From contig NZ_CP050022.2 in NCBI RefSeq assembly GCF_011602485.2, positions 2,128,001 to 2,192,000 on the forward strand: 64,000 nt of DNA. The letters are read 5' to 3'. The notes under the pieces are model-generated. The model saw only the letters and a program-made list of their open reading frames with translations. It searched no databases and was not told where the DNA came from. Source of the stretch: Bradyrhizobium sp. 1(2017). Lineage in GTDB: Bacteria > Pseudomonadota > Alphaproteobacteria > Rhizobiales > Xanthobacteraceae. Below, piece by piece: positions 1-8,628 of the stretch; within the stretch, counting starts at the first letter, position 1; every line of letters starts with the position of its first letter. The position numbers were made by a program, and so were the translations under genes.

Positions 1-67
1 GCTCGAACCAGGCGCGGGCGCGGGTCTTGCGGTCGTCGATCAGCGTCGGGTCCATCGTGGATGTCAT
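1..67 (-). CDS. hemF: Probable coproporphyrinogen III oxidase, N-terminal fragment
   Basis: Only the first 20-odd codons lie in the window; the gene runs off the left edge. The visible N-terminus reads MTSTMDPTLIDDRKTRAR and then AWFE, which resembles the start of aerobic, oxygen-dependent HemF of rhizobia from memory. HemF converts coproporphyrinogen III to protoporphyrinogen IX in heme synthesis. Start choice is between the ATG at 65-67 and the one at 53-55. It begins 3 bases after the queD stop, so it is probably the last gene of a trmL-queE-queD-hemF transcript. The short visible part makes the name tentative. Confidence 0.45.
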   Translation of the reverse strand, partial: MTSTMDPTLIDDRKTRARAWFE

Positions 68-70
68 TGG

Positions 71-436
71 TCAGCCCTGCGGACCGTAATAGGTGCAGCT
101 CTCGTTGCAACTATCGCGGTGGATGCTGACGCGGGTCAGCGTGCCGATATGGGCGAGCCGTTCCCAGACGAAGCGCGACAGGTTCTCCAGCGTCGGGGTG
201 CCCAGCGCCTCGATCTTGTTGAGGTATTTGTGGTCCAGCACCAAGCGCACGTCCTCGATGGCGCGCTGGAGCAGGCCGAGATCGACCACCATGCCGGTCT
301 TGGGGTCGGGCGTGCCGCGGACCGTCACCTCGGCGCGGAAGGAGTGGCCGTGGATCTCTTCGCTCGCGGCCCCGAACGTCGTGCCCGACAGTGAGTGCGC
401 CGCCTCGAAGCGGAATGATTTCGTCAATTCCCACAT
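71..436 (-). CDS. queD: 6-carboxytetrahydropterin synthase-like protein QueD
   Basis: A 121-residue T-fold protein expected to convert dihydroneopterin triphosphate to 6-carboxy-tetrahydropterin, the first committed step of queuosine and 7-deazaguanine synthesis. The zinc histidines are visible: His14 in FEAAHSL, and His29 and His31 in EIHGHSF. The start at MWELTKSF matches the family start; longer readings only add upstream sequence. It lies 17 bases after queE in the same direction. Oddly, the usual catalytic Cys of the CxxxHGH motif is absent: Ser25 stands in that position (S-E-E-I-H-G-H). The function is therefore supported by fold and by queE linkage rather than by a complete active site. 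Confidence 0.85.
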   Translation of the reverse strand: MWELTKSFRFEAAHSLSGTTFGAASEEIHGHSFRAEVTVRGTPDPKTGMVVDLGLLQRAIEDVRLVLDHKYLNKIEALGTPTLENLSRFVWERLAHIGTLTRVSIHRDSCNESCTYYGPQG

Positions 437-453
437 CTGTTCGAAAACCAATC

Positions 454-1086
454 CTATCTGATGCCGAGCGATTTGTGCGTCTGCACGCTCAGCCGCCATT
501 GCGGATGGTGCAGGCAATAGTCGATCGCGCGTGCGGTGTTCTGGACCACCTCGGGTCCGTCCATCGGCTGCAGCGAGAAGCGCTCGAAGGCGAGGCCCTC
601 GAACGCCTCGGGTGCCGCCAGCGCCTGCGGATAGACCAGCTTCAACTCGTGGCCGCGGCGCAGCACCAGCTCGCTGCCGCCCTTGGGGCTGACGCAGATC
701 CAGTCGAGCCCCTCGGGCGGCTCGATCGTGCCGTTGGTCTCGACCCCGATCTCGAAGCCGCGCGCGTGCAGCGCGTCGATCAGGGCGGCGTCGACCTGGA
801 GCAACGGCTCGCCGCCGGTCAGCACCACGTAGCGGTTGGCGGCGGATGCCGTCCATTGCGCGGCGATGGTGTCGGCGAGTTCCACGGCGGAGGCGTAGCG
901 GCCGCCGAGCGTGCCGTCGGTGCCGACGAAATCCGTGTCGCAGAACTTGCAGGTCGCTTCGCTGCGGTCGGCCTCGCGGCCGCTCCAGAGGTTGCAGCCG
1001 GCAAAACGGCAGAACACGGACGCGCGCCCGGCATGGGCGCCTTCGCCTTGCAGGGTCAGGAAGATTTCCTTGACCGCGTAACTCAA
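454..1086 (-). CDS. queE: 7-carboxy-7-deazaguanine synthase QueE
   Basis: A 210-residue radical SAM enzyme that turns 6-carboxy-tetrahydropterin into 7-carboxy-7-deazaguanine, using an iron-sulfur cluster, SAM and Mg2+. The cluster ligands fit the QueE-specific spacing: Cys31, then 14 residues, then Cys46 and Cys49 in CKFC. The N-terminal IFLTLQGEG segment and the LTGGEPLLQ motif are typical of the family. It sits between trmL (22 bases upstream) and queD (17 bases downstream) on the minus strand, so the three are probably co-transcribed. No queC is visible in this window. Confidence 0.93.
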   Translation of the reverse strand: MSYAVKEIFLTLQGEGAHAGRASVFCRFAGCNLWSGREADRSEATCKFCDTDFVGTDGTLGGRYASAVELADTIAAQWTASAANRYVVLTGGEPLLQVDAALIDALHARGFEIGVETNGTIEPPEGLDWICVSPKGGSELVLRRGHELKLVYPQALAAPEAFEGLAFERFSLQPMDGPEVVQNTARAIDYCLHHPQWRLSVQTHKSLGIR

Positions 1087-1108
1087 ATCTCTCTCCTCAA
1101 TCCTTTGG

Positions 1109-1576
1109 TCAGTCCTTGGGGCCGTCGGGGCTCCGGATCTGCCGCAGCGCCTCGCCGGCGGCCATCGCCGCGGTCATGGCCACATTGAGCGACCGCAGTC
1201 CCGGCGCGATCGGGATCACCAGCCGGGCATCGGCGGCCTCGACCACCGCGTCGGTGACGCCGGCGCTCTCGCGCCCGAATAGCAGGATGTCCGACGTCTG
1301 GTAACGGAAATCGCGGTAGTCGGTGGCCCCTTTGGTGGTGAACAGCAGCAGGCGGTAGCCATGTGTCGCGCGCCAATCCTCGAATCTCGCCCAGGAGTCG
1401 TGCCTGACGAGGCTGACATGGTCGAGGTAATCCATTCCCGCCCGGCGGAACAAGCGGTCCGAAACGGGAAAGCCGGCGGGCTCGATGATGTGGGCCGCGA
1501 TGCCCAGGCAGGCACAGAGCCTGAGAATCGTGCCGGTGTTCTGAGCGATGTCAGGTTGAAAAAGCGCTATCTGCAT
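1109..1576 (-). CDS. trmL: tRNA (cytidine(34)-2'-O)-methyltransferase TrmL
   Basis: A 155-residue SPOUT-class methyltransferase expected to 2'-O-methylate the wobble base of leucine tRNAs. The start at MQIALFQPDIAQNTG is chosen because it aligns with the family N-terminus and gives the usual length (about 155); an in-frame ATG 75 bases upstream would add a non-conserved leader. The SAM-binding knot motifs LLFGRESAG and LNVAMTAAMA are visible. It is the first gene of the minus-strand group with queE and queD, which links two wobble-position tRNA modifications, though queuosine acts on different tRNAs. It is divergent from petA across 279 bases in which I found no confident promoter, only a short GTGCA-T-TGCAC palindrome at 1641-1651. 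Confidence 0.93.
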   Translation of the reverse strand: MQIALFQPDIAQNTGTILRLCACLGIAAHIIEPAGFPVSDRLFRRAGMDYLDHVSLVRHDSWARFEDWRATHGYRLLLFTTKGATDYRDFRYQTSDILLFGRESAGVTDAVVEAADARLVIPIAPGLRSLNVAMTAAMAAGEALRQIRSPDGPKD

Positions 1577-1855
1577 GGGCTCGGCAAGGGTCGAAGCGGG
1601 CCGGAAATGTCTCAATAAAACATCGCTCGCCCGGGAATTCGTGCATTGCACGCTCCCACGCCGTTAGCGGGCTTGCGCTCGCCCGGCAAGGGTGCCAATA
1701 GAACGATTCTGGACTGCTGTTTTCCCCATTTTGGGCGTGAGCAAGCAAAGTTCTGCCGCCGCGGGGGGCCGCGGGCGCCGGCAGCCTTTCCGGGGACCTC
1801 ATGGGCGCCCCCCGGAGCGGTTCCACCGGTCGCATAAGAAGAAAGGGTTGGAATC

Positions 1856-2386
1856 GTGACGACAGCGTCTTCGGCGGACCATCCGACACGCCGTGATTTC
1901 TTATTCGTTGCAACCGGGGCAGCTGCAGCAGTAGGGGGCGCGGCTGCGCTCTGGCCCTTTATCTCTCAAATGAATCCGGACGCTTCGACCATCGCCGCCG
2001 GTGCGCCGATCGAGGTCGATCTCAGCCCGATCGCCGAGGGCCAGGACATCAAGGTGTTCTGGCGCGGCAAGCCGATCTACATCAGCCACCGCACCAAGAA
2101 GCAGATCGACGAGGCGCGCGCCGTCAACGTGGCGAGCCTGCCCGATCCGCAGACCGACGAGGCCCGGGTCAAGGCCGGTCACGAGCAGTGGCTGGTCGTC
2201 ATCGGCATCTGCACCCATCTCGGCTGCATCCCGATTGCTCATGAAGGCAACTACGACGGCTTCTTCTGCCCCTGCCATGGGTCGCAGTACGATTCGTCCG
2301 GCCGCATCCGCCAGGGGCCTGCGCCCTCGAATCTGCCGGTGCCGCCGTACCAATTCGTTTCCGACACCAAAATCCAGATCGGCTGA
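1856..2386 (+). CDS. petA: Ubiquinol-cytochrome c reductase Rieske iron-sulfur subunit
   Basis: The 176-residue Rieske subunit (FbcF) of the cytochrome bc1 complex, which accepts an electron from quinol and passes it to cytochrome c1. It starts at GTG. The N-terminus carries a twin-arginine motif (TRRDFLF) followed by a single hydrophobic anchor at about residues 20-40, so export is expected by the Tat route with the head domain in the periplasm. The 2Fe-2S ligand boxes are both present: CTHLGC and CPCHGS. It is 62 bases upstream of the cytochrome b/c1 gene and surely in the same operon. Confidence 0.97.
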   Translation: MTTASSADHPTRRDFLFVATGAAAAVGGAAALWPFISQMNPDASTIAAGAPIEVDLSPIAEGQDIKVFWRGKPIYISHRTKKQIDEARAVNVASLPDPQTDEARVKAGHEQWLVVIGICTHLGCIPIAHEGNYDGFFCPCHGSQYDSSGRIRQGPAPSNLPVPPYQFVSDTKIQIG

Positions 2387-2448
2387 GCTTCGGGCCCTAG
2401 TCCGAAGCTTCGCGCCGTCTCGTCGTACTATTTCCTCAGGATCGCATC

Positions 2449-4521
2449 ATGAGCGGACCATCCGACTACCAGCCGAGTAATCCGGCCCTGCAATGGATCG
2501 AGCGGCGTCTGCCGATCTTTGGTCTCATCCATTCCTCCTTCGTCGCCTATCCCACCCCGCGTAACCTGAACTATTGGTGGACCTTCGGCGCCATCCTCTC
2601 CTTCATGCTGGGGATGCAGATCCTGACCGGCGTGATCCTGGCGATGCACTACACGCCGAATGCCGATCTTGCCTTCAAGTCGGTCGAGCTGATCGTCCGT
2701 GACGTGAACTTCGGCTGGCTGCTGCGCAACATGCACGCGGTCGGCGCCTCGATGTTCTTCGTCGCCGTCTACGTCCACATGTTCCGCGGCCTTTATTACG
2801 GGTCGTACAAGGAGCCGCGCGAGGTGCTGTGGATCCTCGGCGTCATCATCTACCTCCTGATGATGGCCACCGGCTTCATGGGCTACGTGCTGCCGTGGGG
2901 CCAGATGAGCTTCTGGGGCGCCACCGTCATCACCAACCTGTTCTCGGCCATTCCCTATGTCGGCGAGAGCATCGTGACGCTGCTGTGGGGCGGCTACGCG
3001 GTCGGCAACCCGACGCTGAACCGCTTCTTCTCGCTGCACTACCTGTTGCCGTTCGTGATCGCGGGCGTCGTCGTGCTCCACGTCTGGGCGCTGCACGTCG
3101 CCGGCCAGAACAATCCTGACGGCGTCGAGCCGAAGACGGAAAAGGACACGGTGCCGTTCACGCCGCATGCCACCATCAAGGACATGTTCGGCGTGTCGTG
3201 CTTCCTGCTGCTGTACGCCTGGTTCATCTTCTACATGCCGAACTATCTCGGCGACGCCGACAACTACATTCCGGCGAACCCGGGCGTGACGCCGCCGCAC
3301 ATCGTGCCGGAATGGTATTACCTGCCGTTCTACGCGATCCTGCGCTCGATCCCGGACAAGCTCGCCGGCGTCATCGCGATGTTCGGGGCGATCATCATCC
3401 TGTGCTTCCTGCCCTGGCTCGATAGCGCGAGGACCAGGTCGTCGAAGTATCGTCCGCTGGCCAAGCAGTTCTTCTGGATCTTCGTCGCGGTCTGCATCCT
3501 GCTCGGCTATCTCGGCGCACAGCCGCCGGAGGGCATCTACGTCGTCGCCGGCCGGGTCCTGACGGTCTGCTACTTCGCCTACTTCCTGATCGTGCTGCCG
3601 CTGCTCGCGCGCATCGAGAAGCCGCGGCCGGTTCCGAACTCGATCTCGGACGCGGTGCTGGCCAAGACCGGGAGCAGGTCGACGCCGATGGTTTCGACCG
3701 CGATCGTGCTGGCGCTCGCCGCTTCGTTGTTCGCGGGCTCGACCCAAAGCGCGAAAGCCTCGGAGGGCGGCGACAAGCCGCCGGGTAACAAATGGTCGTT
3801 CGCGGGTCCGTTCGGTACCTTCGACCGCGGCGCGCTCCAGCGCGGCCTGAAGGTCTACAAGGAGGTCTGCGCCAGCTGCCACGGCCTGTCCTTCGTCGCC
3901 TTCCGCAACCTCGCCGAGCCTGGCGGCCCCGGCTATTCGGTGGCGCAGGCCTCGGCGTTCGCGTCCGAGTATAAGGTCAAGGACGGCCCGAACGATGCCG
4001 GCGACATGTTCGAGCGGCCGGGCCGGCCGGCGGACTATTTCCCCTCGCCGTTCCCGAACGAGCAGGCGGCGCGTGCGGCGAATGGCGGTGCGGCGCCGCC
4101 GGACCTGTCGCTGATCACCAAGGCGCGCTCCTACAAGCGCGGCTTCCCCTGGTTCATCTTCGACGTCTTCACCCAGTACCAGGAGCAGGGGCCTGACTAT
4201 GTCGCCGCGGTGCTCCAGGGTTATGAGGAGAAGGCGCCGGACGGCGTCACCATCCCGGACGGTTCCTATTACAACAAGTTCTTCCCGGGCCACGCGATCA
4301 AGATGCCGAAGCCGCTCAGCGACGGCCAGGTGACCTATGACGACGGCTCGCCGGCCACGGTCGCGCAGTACGCCAAGGACGTCACCACGTTCCTGATGTG
4401 GACCGCAGAGCCGCACATGGAAGCGCGCAAGCGCCTTGGCTTCCAGGTGTTCGTGTTCCTGATCATCTTCGTGGGCCTGATGTACTTCACCAAGAAGAAG
4501 GTCTGGGCCGACTCGCACTGA
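2449..4521 (+). CDS. fbcH: Cytochrome b / cytochrome c1 precursor fusion
   Basis: A 690-residue polyprotein carrying both remaining bc1 catalytic subunits. Residues 1 to about 400 are cytochrome b with its transmembrane helices, heme-b histidines 96, 110, 197 and 211, and the Qo-site PEWY motif at 287-290. Residues about 413-437 form a second, internal Sec-type signal peptide ending near SAKA. Cytochrome c1 follows, with the heme c motif CASCH at 474-478 and a C-terminal membrane anchor. In Bradyrhizobium such a fused gene is known to be translated as one precursor that signal peptidase splits into the two cytochromes. A hairpin terminator follows the stop. The reading frame is intact throughout. 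Confidence 0.97.
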   Translation: MSGPSDYQPSNPALQWIERRLPIFGLIHSSFVAYPTPRNLNYWWTFGAILSFMLGMQILTGVILAMHYTPNADLAFKSVELIVRDVNFGWLLRNMHAVGASMFFVAVYVHMFRGLYYGSYKEPREVLWILGVIIYLLMMATGFMGYVLPWGQMSFWGATVITNLFSAIPYVGESIVTLLWGGYAVGNPTLNRFFSLHYLLPFVIAGVVVLHVWALHVAGQNNPDGVEPKTEKDTVPFTPHATIKDMFGVSCFLLLYAWFIFYMPNYLGDADNYIPANPGVTPPHIVPEWYYLPFYAILRSIPDKLAGVIAMFGAIIILCFLPWLDSARTRSSKYRPLAKQFFWIFVAVCILLGYLGAQPPEGIYVVAGRVLTVCYFAYFLIVLPLLARIEKPRPVPNSISDAVLAKTGSRSTPMVSTAIVLALAASLFAGSTQSAKASEGGDKPPGNKWSFAGPFGTFDRGALQRGLKVYKEVCASCHGLSFVAFRNLAEPGGPGYSVAQASAFASEYKVKDGPNDAGDMFERPGRPADYFPSPFPNEQAARAANGGAAPPDLSLITKARSYKRGFPWFIFDVFTQYQEQGPDYVAAVLQGYEEKAPDGVTIPDGSYYNKFFPGHAIKMPKPLSDGQVTYDDGSPATVAQYAKDVTTFLMWTAEPHMEARKRLGFQVFVFLIIFVGLMYFTKKKVWADSH

Positions 4522-4543
4522 GCGGCGTGAGACGAGAATGAAG

Positions 4544-4567
4544 AAGCCCCCGCAAGGGGGCTTTTTT
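4544..4567 (+). terminator. Rho-independent terminator of petA-fbcH
   Basis: AAGCCCCC, a four-base loop and GGGGGCTT are followed by a run of six T, starting 23 bases after the fbcH stop. The stem is perfect and GC-rich, so this is a strong end for the bc1 operon transcript. Confidence 0.9.
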
Positions 4568-4661
4568 GTTGGGCACGAGAGTGTGTTGTTTGGCGCGATT
4601 GCGTATCGCTCGCTCAATCGCCAGAATACGGCCAAACGCCCAAATCTCGTTGGAGGACACC

Positions 4662-5336
4662 ATGGGAACCGCCATCACCTTCAAGCGTCCCGACGGCAAG
4701 GACGCCTCGGGCTATCTCGCCAATGCCGCGCGCGGCAACGCGCCGGGCGTGGTCGTGATCCAGGAATGGTGGGGCCTGTCGGACCAGATCAAGGGCCTGT
4801 GCGACCGCTTTGCGCTCGCCGGCTTCGACGCGTTGGCGCCCGATCTCTACAAGGGCAAGGTGGTGCCCTATCACGACACGGACAGCGCCAACAAGGAGAT
4901 GAACTCGCTCGACTTCATGGACGCCACCACGCAAACCGTGCGCGGCGCCACGCAATATCTGTCGCGCAACGGCGCCAAGGTCGGACTGACAGGCTTCTGC
5001 CTCGGCGGCGCCGTGACCATCATCGGCGCGACCAAGATCCCGGAGCTCGCGGCCGGCGTCGTGTTCTACGGCATCCCGCCGGAGCAGGCGGCCAAGCCGG
5101 CCGACGTCAAGATCCCGCTCCAGGCCCATTTCGCCAACAAGGACGATTGGTGCACGCCGGAGCTGGTCGATGGCTTCGAAAAGGCCATGAAGGCCGCGGG
5201 CAAGTCGCTGGAGTTGTTCCGCTATGACGCCGAGCACGCCTTCGTCAACGAGCAGCGCCAGGCCGTGCACGACCGCGAAGCCGCCGAGCTCGCATGGGGC
5301 CGTGCGACGGAGTTTTTCCGGAAGCATCTGGGGTAA
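4662..5336 (+). CDS. Dienelactone hydrolase family protein
   Basis: A 224-residue single-domain alpha/beta hydrolase of the dienelactone hydrolase type. The catalytic Cys113 sits in GFCLGG, the acid is Asp161 or Asp162 in NKDDWC, and the histidine is His192 in AEHAF; Glu35 in IQEWWG matches the residue that tunes the Cys in this family. The start at 4662 is preceded by TGGAGGACACC, a good ribosome site; a longer upstream reading has none. No signal peptide is seen, so it should be cytoplasmic. The substrate cannot be read from context: neighbours are bc1 genes and trpE(G), not an aromatic ring-cleavage cluster, so a broad carboxylester or lactone role is as likely as carboxymuconolactone metabolism. 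Confidence 0.88.
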   Translation: MGTAITFKRPDGKDASGYLANAARGNAPGVVVIQEWWGLSDQIKGLCDRFALAGFDALAPDLYKGKVVPYHDTDSANKEMNSLDFMDATTQTVRGATQYLSRNGAKVGLTGFCLGGAVTIIGATKIPELAAGVVFYGIPPEQAAKPADVKIPLQAHFANKDDWCTPELVDGFEKAMKAAGKSLELFRYDAEHAFVNEQRQAVHDREAAELAWGRATEFFRKHLG

Positions 5337-5431
5337 GGTCCGTGAAGGACAAATCTGAAGCCGAGGCGGACCGAGGCGAGTTCGCGGCCGATGCGGAGAT
5401 GGCCGCGCTTCGGAAGCGGTGCGGCCTCTAG

Positions 5432-5521
5432 CCCGTAGCCAAGATGAAACGCAGCGTAATCCCGGGACGTTCTCTTTGTGGCACGAACTCCGGATTGCAA
5501 TGCGCTTCATCCGGGCTACGG
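5432..5521. repeat. Dispersed palindromic element, family H (copy 1)
   Basis: CCGTAGCC...GATGAAACGCAGCG on the left faces GCGCTTCATCCGGGCTACGG on the right, an imperfect inverted repeat of about 90 bases. A shorter relative lies at 55616-55692. It sits just upstream of the trp leader region, so it could mark the edge of the preceding transcript. Confidence 0.6.
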
Positions 5522-5571
5522 CCTTGCCGCACCCTTGACGCCGCCCCCGCGCCATGGTGAGTATCCGCCCC

Positions 5572-5619
5572 ATGAGCACCGCCGTCCGCCCAGCCCGTCT
5601 TTGGTGGCGCACCTCCTGA
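5572..5619 (+). CDS. trpL: Trp operon leader peptide
   Basis: A 15-codon ORF encoding MSTAVRPARLWWRTS. It has two adjacent Trp codons (TGGTGG at 5602-5607) and ends 127 bases before the trpE(G) start. Tandem Trp codons followed by competing hairpins are the hallmark of ribosome-mediated attenuation. In rhizobia such as Sinorhizobium meliloti the trpE(G) gene is known to be controlled this way. The peptide is expected to sense charged tRNA-Trp by stalling when tryptophan is scarce. Confidence 0.85.
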   Translation: MSTAVRPARLWWRTS

Positions 5620-5659
5620 CGAGGTGGCCGGTGCGATTTTCCTTTCCCAAATCGTCTGA

Positions 5660-5695
5660 GGTCGCCAGCACAGCGCGGCGGCCCGATCGTTTGTC
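5660..5695 (+). terminator. trpE(G) attenuator hairpin
   Basis: GGTCGCC (5660-5666) can pair with GGCGGCC (5677-5683) around a 10-base loop, followed by CGATCGTTTGT as a modest U-rich tail. Upstream, CACCTC/GAGGTG (5610-5615 with 5621-5626) overlaps the Trp codon region. CGATTT/AAATCG (5634-5639 with 5649-5654) offers an alternative middle stem. A longer stem, 5663-5673 with 5696-5705, can also form. This layout fits a terminator/antiterminator switch. Base pairing was drawn by eye. Confidence 0.65.
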
Positions 5696-5746
5696 CTGTG
5701 TGGCGTTCCCTCGGCAAGTTTCGTAAGAGGACCCCAAGAGGACCAC

Positions 5747-7912
5747 ATGAACAGGACCGTCTTTGCCCTTCCGGCTCGAAGCGACTATGTGACCCGCGCA
5801 GGTCTTGCGATCACGCGCGTGGCCGAGCAGTTCACTGGCGGTGCCAGCCGGCTCGACGACCTCATCAGCCTGCTCGACCGCCGCCGCGGCGTGGTGCTGT
5901 CCTCCGGCACGACCGTGCCCGGCCGCTACGAGAGCTTCGATCTCGGCTTCTCCGATCCGCCGCTCAAGCTCGAGACCACAGGGGTCAATTTCAAGCTGGA
6001 AGCGCTGAATGAGCGGGGGCAGGTGCTGATCGCCTTCCTTGGCGACGTCCTGCACGAGCCCTGCGTGGTGATCTCCGAGAAGACGACCTCGCGCCTCGCC
6101 GGCCACATCATTCGCGGGGAAGCCCCGGTCGAGGAGGACCAGCGTACGCGTCGGGCCAGCGTGATGTCGCTGGTGCGGGATCTCGTCGCCGCCTTTTCCG
6201 CCAATGACGACGGGCTGCTCGGACTGTTCGGCGCCTTCGCCTACGACCTCGTCTTCCAGATCGAGGATCTCGTGCAGAAGCGTGCACGAGAGAGCGACCA
6301 GCGCGACATCGTGCTCTATGTCCCCGATCGCCTGCTGGCCTATGACCGCGCCACCGGCCGCGGCGTCGTGCTCGCTTACGATTTCGCCTGGAAGGGCAAA
6401 TCCACCGAGGGTCTGCCGCGCGAGACCGCGGACAGCCCGTATCTCAAGACCCCGCGCCAGGGCTTTGCCGATCACGCGCCCGGCGAATATCAGGCCACGG
6501 TCGAGACCGCGCGCGCCGCCTTTGCGCGCGGCGATCTCTTTGAAGCCGTGCCGGGCCAGCTCTTCGCCGAGCCCTGCGACCGCTCGCCTGCCGAAGTCTT
6601 CCAGCGCCTCTGCGTCATCAATCCGTCGCCCTACGGCGCGCTGATGAATCTCGGCGAGGGCGAGTTTCTGGTCTCCGCCTCGCCGGAGATGTTCGTGCGC
6701 TCCGACGGCCGCCGCGTCGAGACCTGCCCGATCTCGGGCACGATCGCGCGCGGCAGGGATGCGATCGGCGACGCCGAGCAGATCCGCCAGCTCCTGAACT
6801 CGGAGAAGGACGAGTTCGAGCTCAACATGTGCACCGACGTCGACCGCAACGACAAGGCGCGCGTCTGCGTGCCCGGCACCATCAAGGTGCTGGCGCGGCG
6901 GCAGATCGAGACTTATTCGAAGCTGTTCCACACCGTCGATCACGTCGAGGGCATGCTGCGCCCCGGCTTCGACGCGCTCGACGCGTTCCTGACCCATGCC
7001 TGGGCCGTGACCGTGACCGGTGCGCCCAAGCTCTGGGCGATGCAGTTCGTCGAGGACCACGAGCGCTCGCCGCGGCGCTGGTACGCCGGCGCGATCGGCG
7101 CGGTCAATTTCGACGGCAGCATCAACACCGGCCTCACGATCCGCACCATCCGCATGAAGGATGGCCTCGCCGAAGTGCGCGTCGGCGCCACCTGTCTGTT
7201 CGATTCCGATCCCGCCGCGGAAGACCGCGAGTGTCAGGTCAAGGCTGCGGCGCTGTTTCAGGCGCTGCGCGGCGATCCGCCGAAGCCGCTGTCGACCTTC
7301 GCTCCGGATGCGACCGGCAGCGGCAAGCAGGTGCTGCTGATCGATCACGACGATAGTTTCGTGCACATGCTCGCCGACTATTTCCGCCAGGTCGGCGCCA
7401 GCGTCACCGTGGTCCGCTATGTGCATGCGATCGACATGCTCGAGCAGAAGAAATGGGATCTGTTGGTGCTGTCGCCCGGTCCCGGCAGGCCGGAGGATTT
7501 CGCGATCAGGACGACCATCGATGCGGCGCTGGAGAAGAAGCTCCCTGTGTTCGGGGTCTGCCTCGGCGTGCAGGCGATCGGCGAATATTTCGGCGGCGAA
7601 CTCGTCCAGCTCACCCATCCCGCCCACGGCCGGCCCTCGCGGGTGCAGGTGCGCGGCGGCCGCCTGATGCGCAATCTGCCGAACGAGATCGTCATCGGCC
7701 GCTATCACTCGCTCTATGTCGAGCGCGACAGCATGCCCGCAGTCCTTGATGTCACCGCCAGCACCGAGGACGGCGTCGCCATGGCGCTCGAGCACAAGAC
7801 CCTGCCGGTCGCCGGCGTGCAATTCCATCCGGAATCGCTGATGTCGCTCGGTGGCGAGGTGGGACTACGTATCGTCGAGAATGCGTTCCGGCTCGATGCC
7901 GGGGCGAATTGA
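5747..7912 (+). CDS. trpE(G): Fused anthranilate synthase components I and II
   Basis: A 721-residue fusion that makes anthranilate from chorismate and glutamine, the first step of tryptophan synthesis. Residues 1 to about 505 are the TrpE chorismate-binding part, with PISGTIARG and the LLNSEKDEFELNMCTDVDRN segment typical of anthranilate synthases. Residues about 520-718 are the TrpG class I glutamine amidotransferase, with nucleophile Cys605 in GVCLG and the closing HPES motif. Such fusions are the rule in Rhizobiales. The gene lies downstream of the trpL leader and attenuator and is therefore expected to respond to tryptophan supply. No other trp genes are adjacent. Confidence 0.96.
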   Translation: MNRTVFALPARSDYVTRAGLAITRVAEQFTGGASRLDDLISLLDRRRGVVLSSGTTVPGRYESFDLGFSDPPLKLETTGVNFKLEALNERGQVLIAFLGDVLHEPCVVISEKTTSRLAGHIIRGEAPVEEDQRTRRASVMSLVRDLVAAFSANDDGLLGLFGAFAYDLVFQIEDLVQKRARESDQRDIVLYVPDRLLAYDRATGRGVVLAYDFAWKGKSTEGLPRETADSPYLKTPRQGFADHAPGEYQATVETARAAFARGDLFEAVPGQLFAEPCDRSPAEVFQRLCVINPSPYGALMNLGEGEFLVSASPEMFVRSDGRRVETCPISGTIARGRDAIGDAEQIRQLLNSEKDEFELNMCTDVDRNDKARVCVPGTIKVLARRQIETYSKLFHTVDHVEGMLRPGFDALDAFLTHAWAVTVTGAPKLWAMQFVEDHERSPRRWYAGAIGAVNFDGSINTGLTIRTIRMKDGLAEVRVGATCLFDSDPAAEDRECQVKAAALFQALRGDPPKPLSTFAPDATGSGKQVLLIDHDDSFVHMLADYFRQVGASVTVVRYVHAIDMLEQKKWDLLVLSPGPGRPEDFAIRTTIDAALEKKLPVFGVCLGVQAIGEYFGGELVQLTHPAHGRPSRVQVRGGRLMRNLPNEIVIGRYHSLYVERDSMPAVLDVTASTEDGVAMALEHKTLPVAGVQFHPESLMSLGGEVGLRIVENAFRLDAGAN

Positions 7913-7917
7913 GTGTC

Positions 7918-8030
7918 GTCATTGCGAGGAGCCCGCGACAAATTGCGAAGCAATTTTGCGCGGGCGACGAAGCAAACCAGACCGCTGCCGCGGAGAAGAT
8001 CTGGATTGCTTCGTTTCGCTCGCAATGACG
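7918..8030. repeat. Dispersed palindromic element, family A (copy 1)
   Basis: Begins GTCATTGCGAG and ends CTCGCAATGAC, with the inner arm CTGGATTGCTTCG. Sister copies are at 39582-39661 and 59309-59388. This copy has a longer, diverged centre containing its own GCGAAGCAATTTTGCGC hairpin. It fills the gap between trpE(G) and apt. Confidence 0.85.
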
Positions 8031-8055
8031 GTGGGAAAGCCAGAGCGAGATAACC

Positions 8056-8595
8056 ATGACCTTTGACCACGACCTGAAGGCGAGCGTCCGCACCATCCCG
8101 GACTATCCGAAGCCCGGGATCATGTTCCGCGACATCACGACCTTGCTCGCGGATGCGCGCGCCTTCCGCCGTGCGGTGGACGAGCTGGTCAATCCCTGGG
8201 CCGGCAACAAGATCGACAAAGTTGCCGGCATGGAGGCGCGCGGCTTCATCATCGGCGGGGCCGTGGCGCACCAGCTCTCGGCCGGCTTCGTGCCGATCCG
8301 CAAGAAGGGCAAGCTGCCGCACACCACCGTGCGCATCGCGTACTCTCTCGAATACGGCATCGACGAGATGGAGATGCATGTCGATGCGATCCAGCCCGGC
8401 GAGCGCGTGATCCTGGTCGACGATCTCATCGCCACCGGGGGCACAGCGGAGGGCGCGGTGAAGCTGTTGCGCCAGATCGGAGCCAACGTCGTCGCCGCCT
8501 GCTTCATCATCGACCTGCCCGAGCTCGGCGGCGCCGCCAAGCTGCGCGCCATGGACCTGCCGGTGCGCACGCTGATGACGTTCGAGGGGCATTGA
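8056..8595 (+). CDS. apt: Adenine phosphoribosyltransferase
   Basis: A 179-residue purine salvage enzyme that joins adenine to PRPP to give AMP. The PRPP-binding loop [14 protein letters not shown] is complete and the hood region [13 protein letters not shown] matches the family; the length is normal. The start ATGACCTTTGACCACG follows a weak purine-rich stretch. It stands alone, convergent with the ATPase gene at 8629, and is separated from trpE(G) by a palindromic element. Confidence 0.96.
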   Translation: MTFDHDLKASVRTIPDYPKPGIMFRDITTLLADARAFRRAVDELVNPWAGNKIDKVAGMEARGFIIGGAVAHQLSAGFVPIRKKGKLPHTTVRIAYSLEYGIDEMEMHVDAIQPGERVILVDDLIATGGTAEGAVKLLRQIGANVVAACFIIDLPELGGAAKLRAMDLPVRTLMTFEGH

Positions 8596-8628
8596 GCGGG
8601 CGAAGACTCCCGTCCCGGTGTCTTGGTA

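Noticed and set aside
2428..4635. 735-codon minus-strand ORF opposite fbcH
   Set aside because: It is antisense to a certain gene; the product is His/Arg/Asp-rich shadow sequence typical of high-GC DNA, with no motif.
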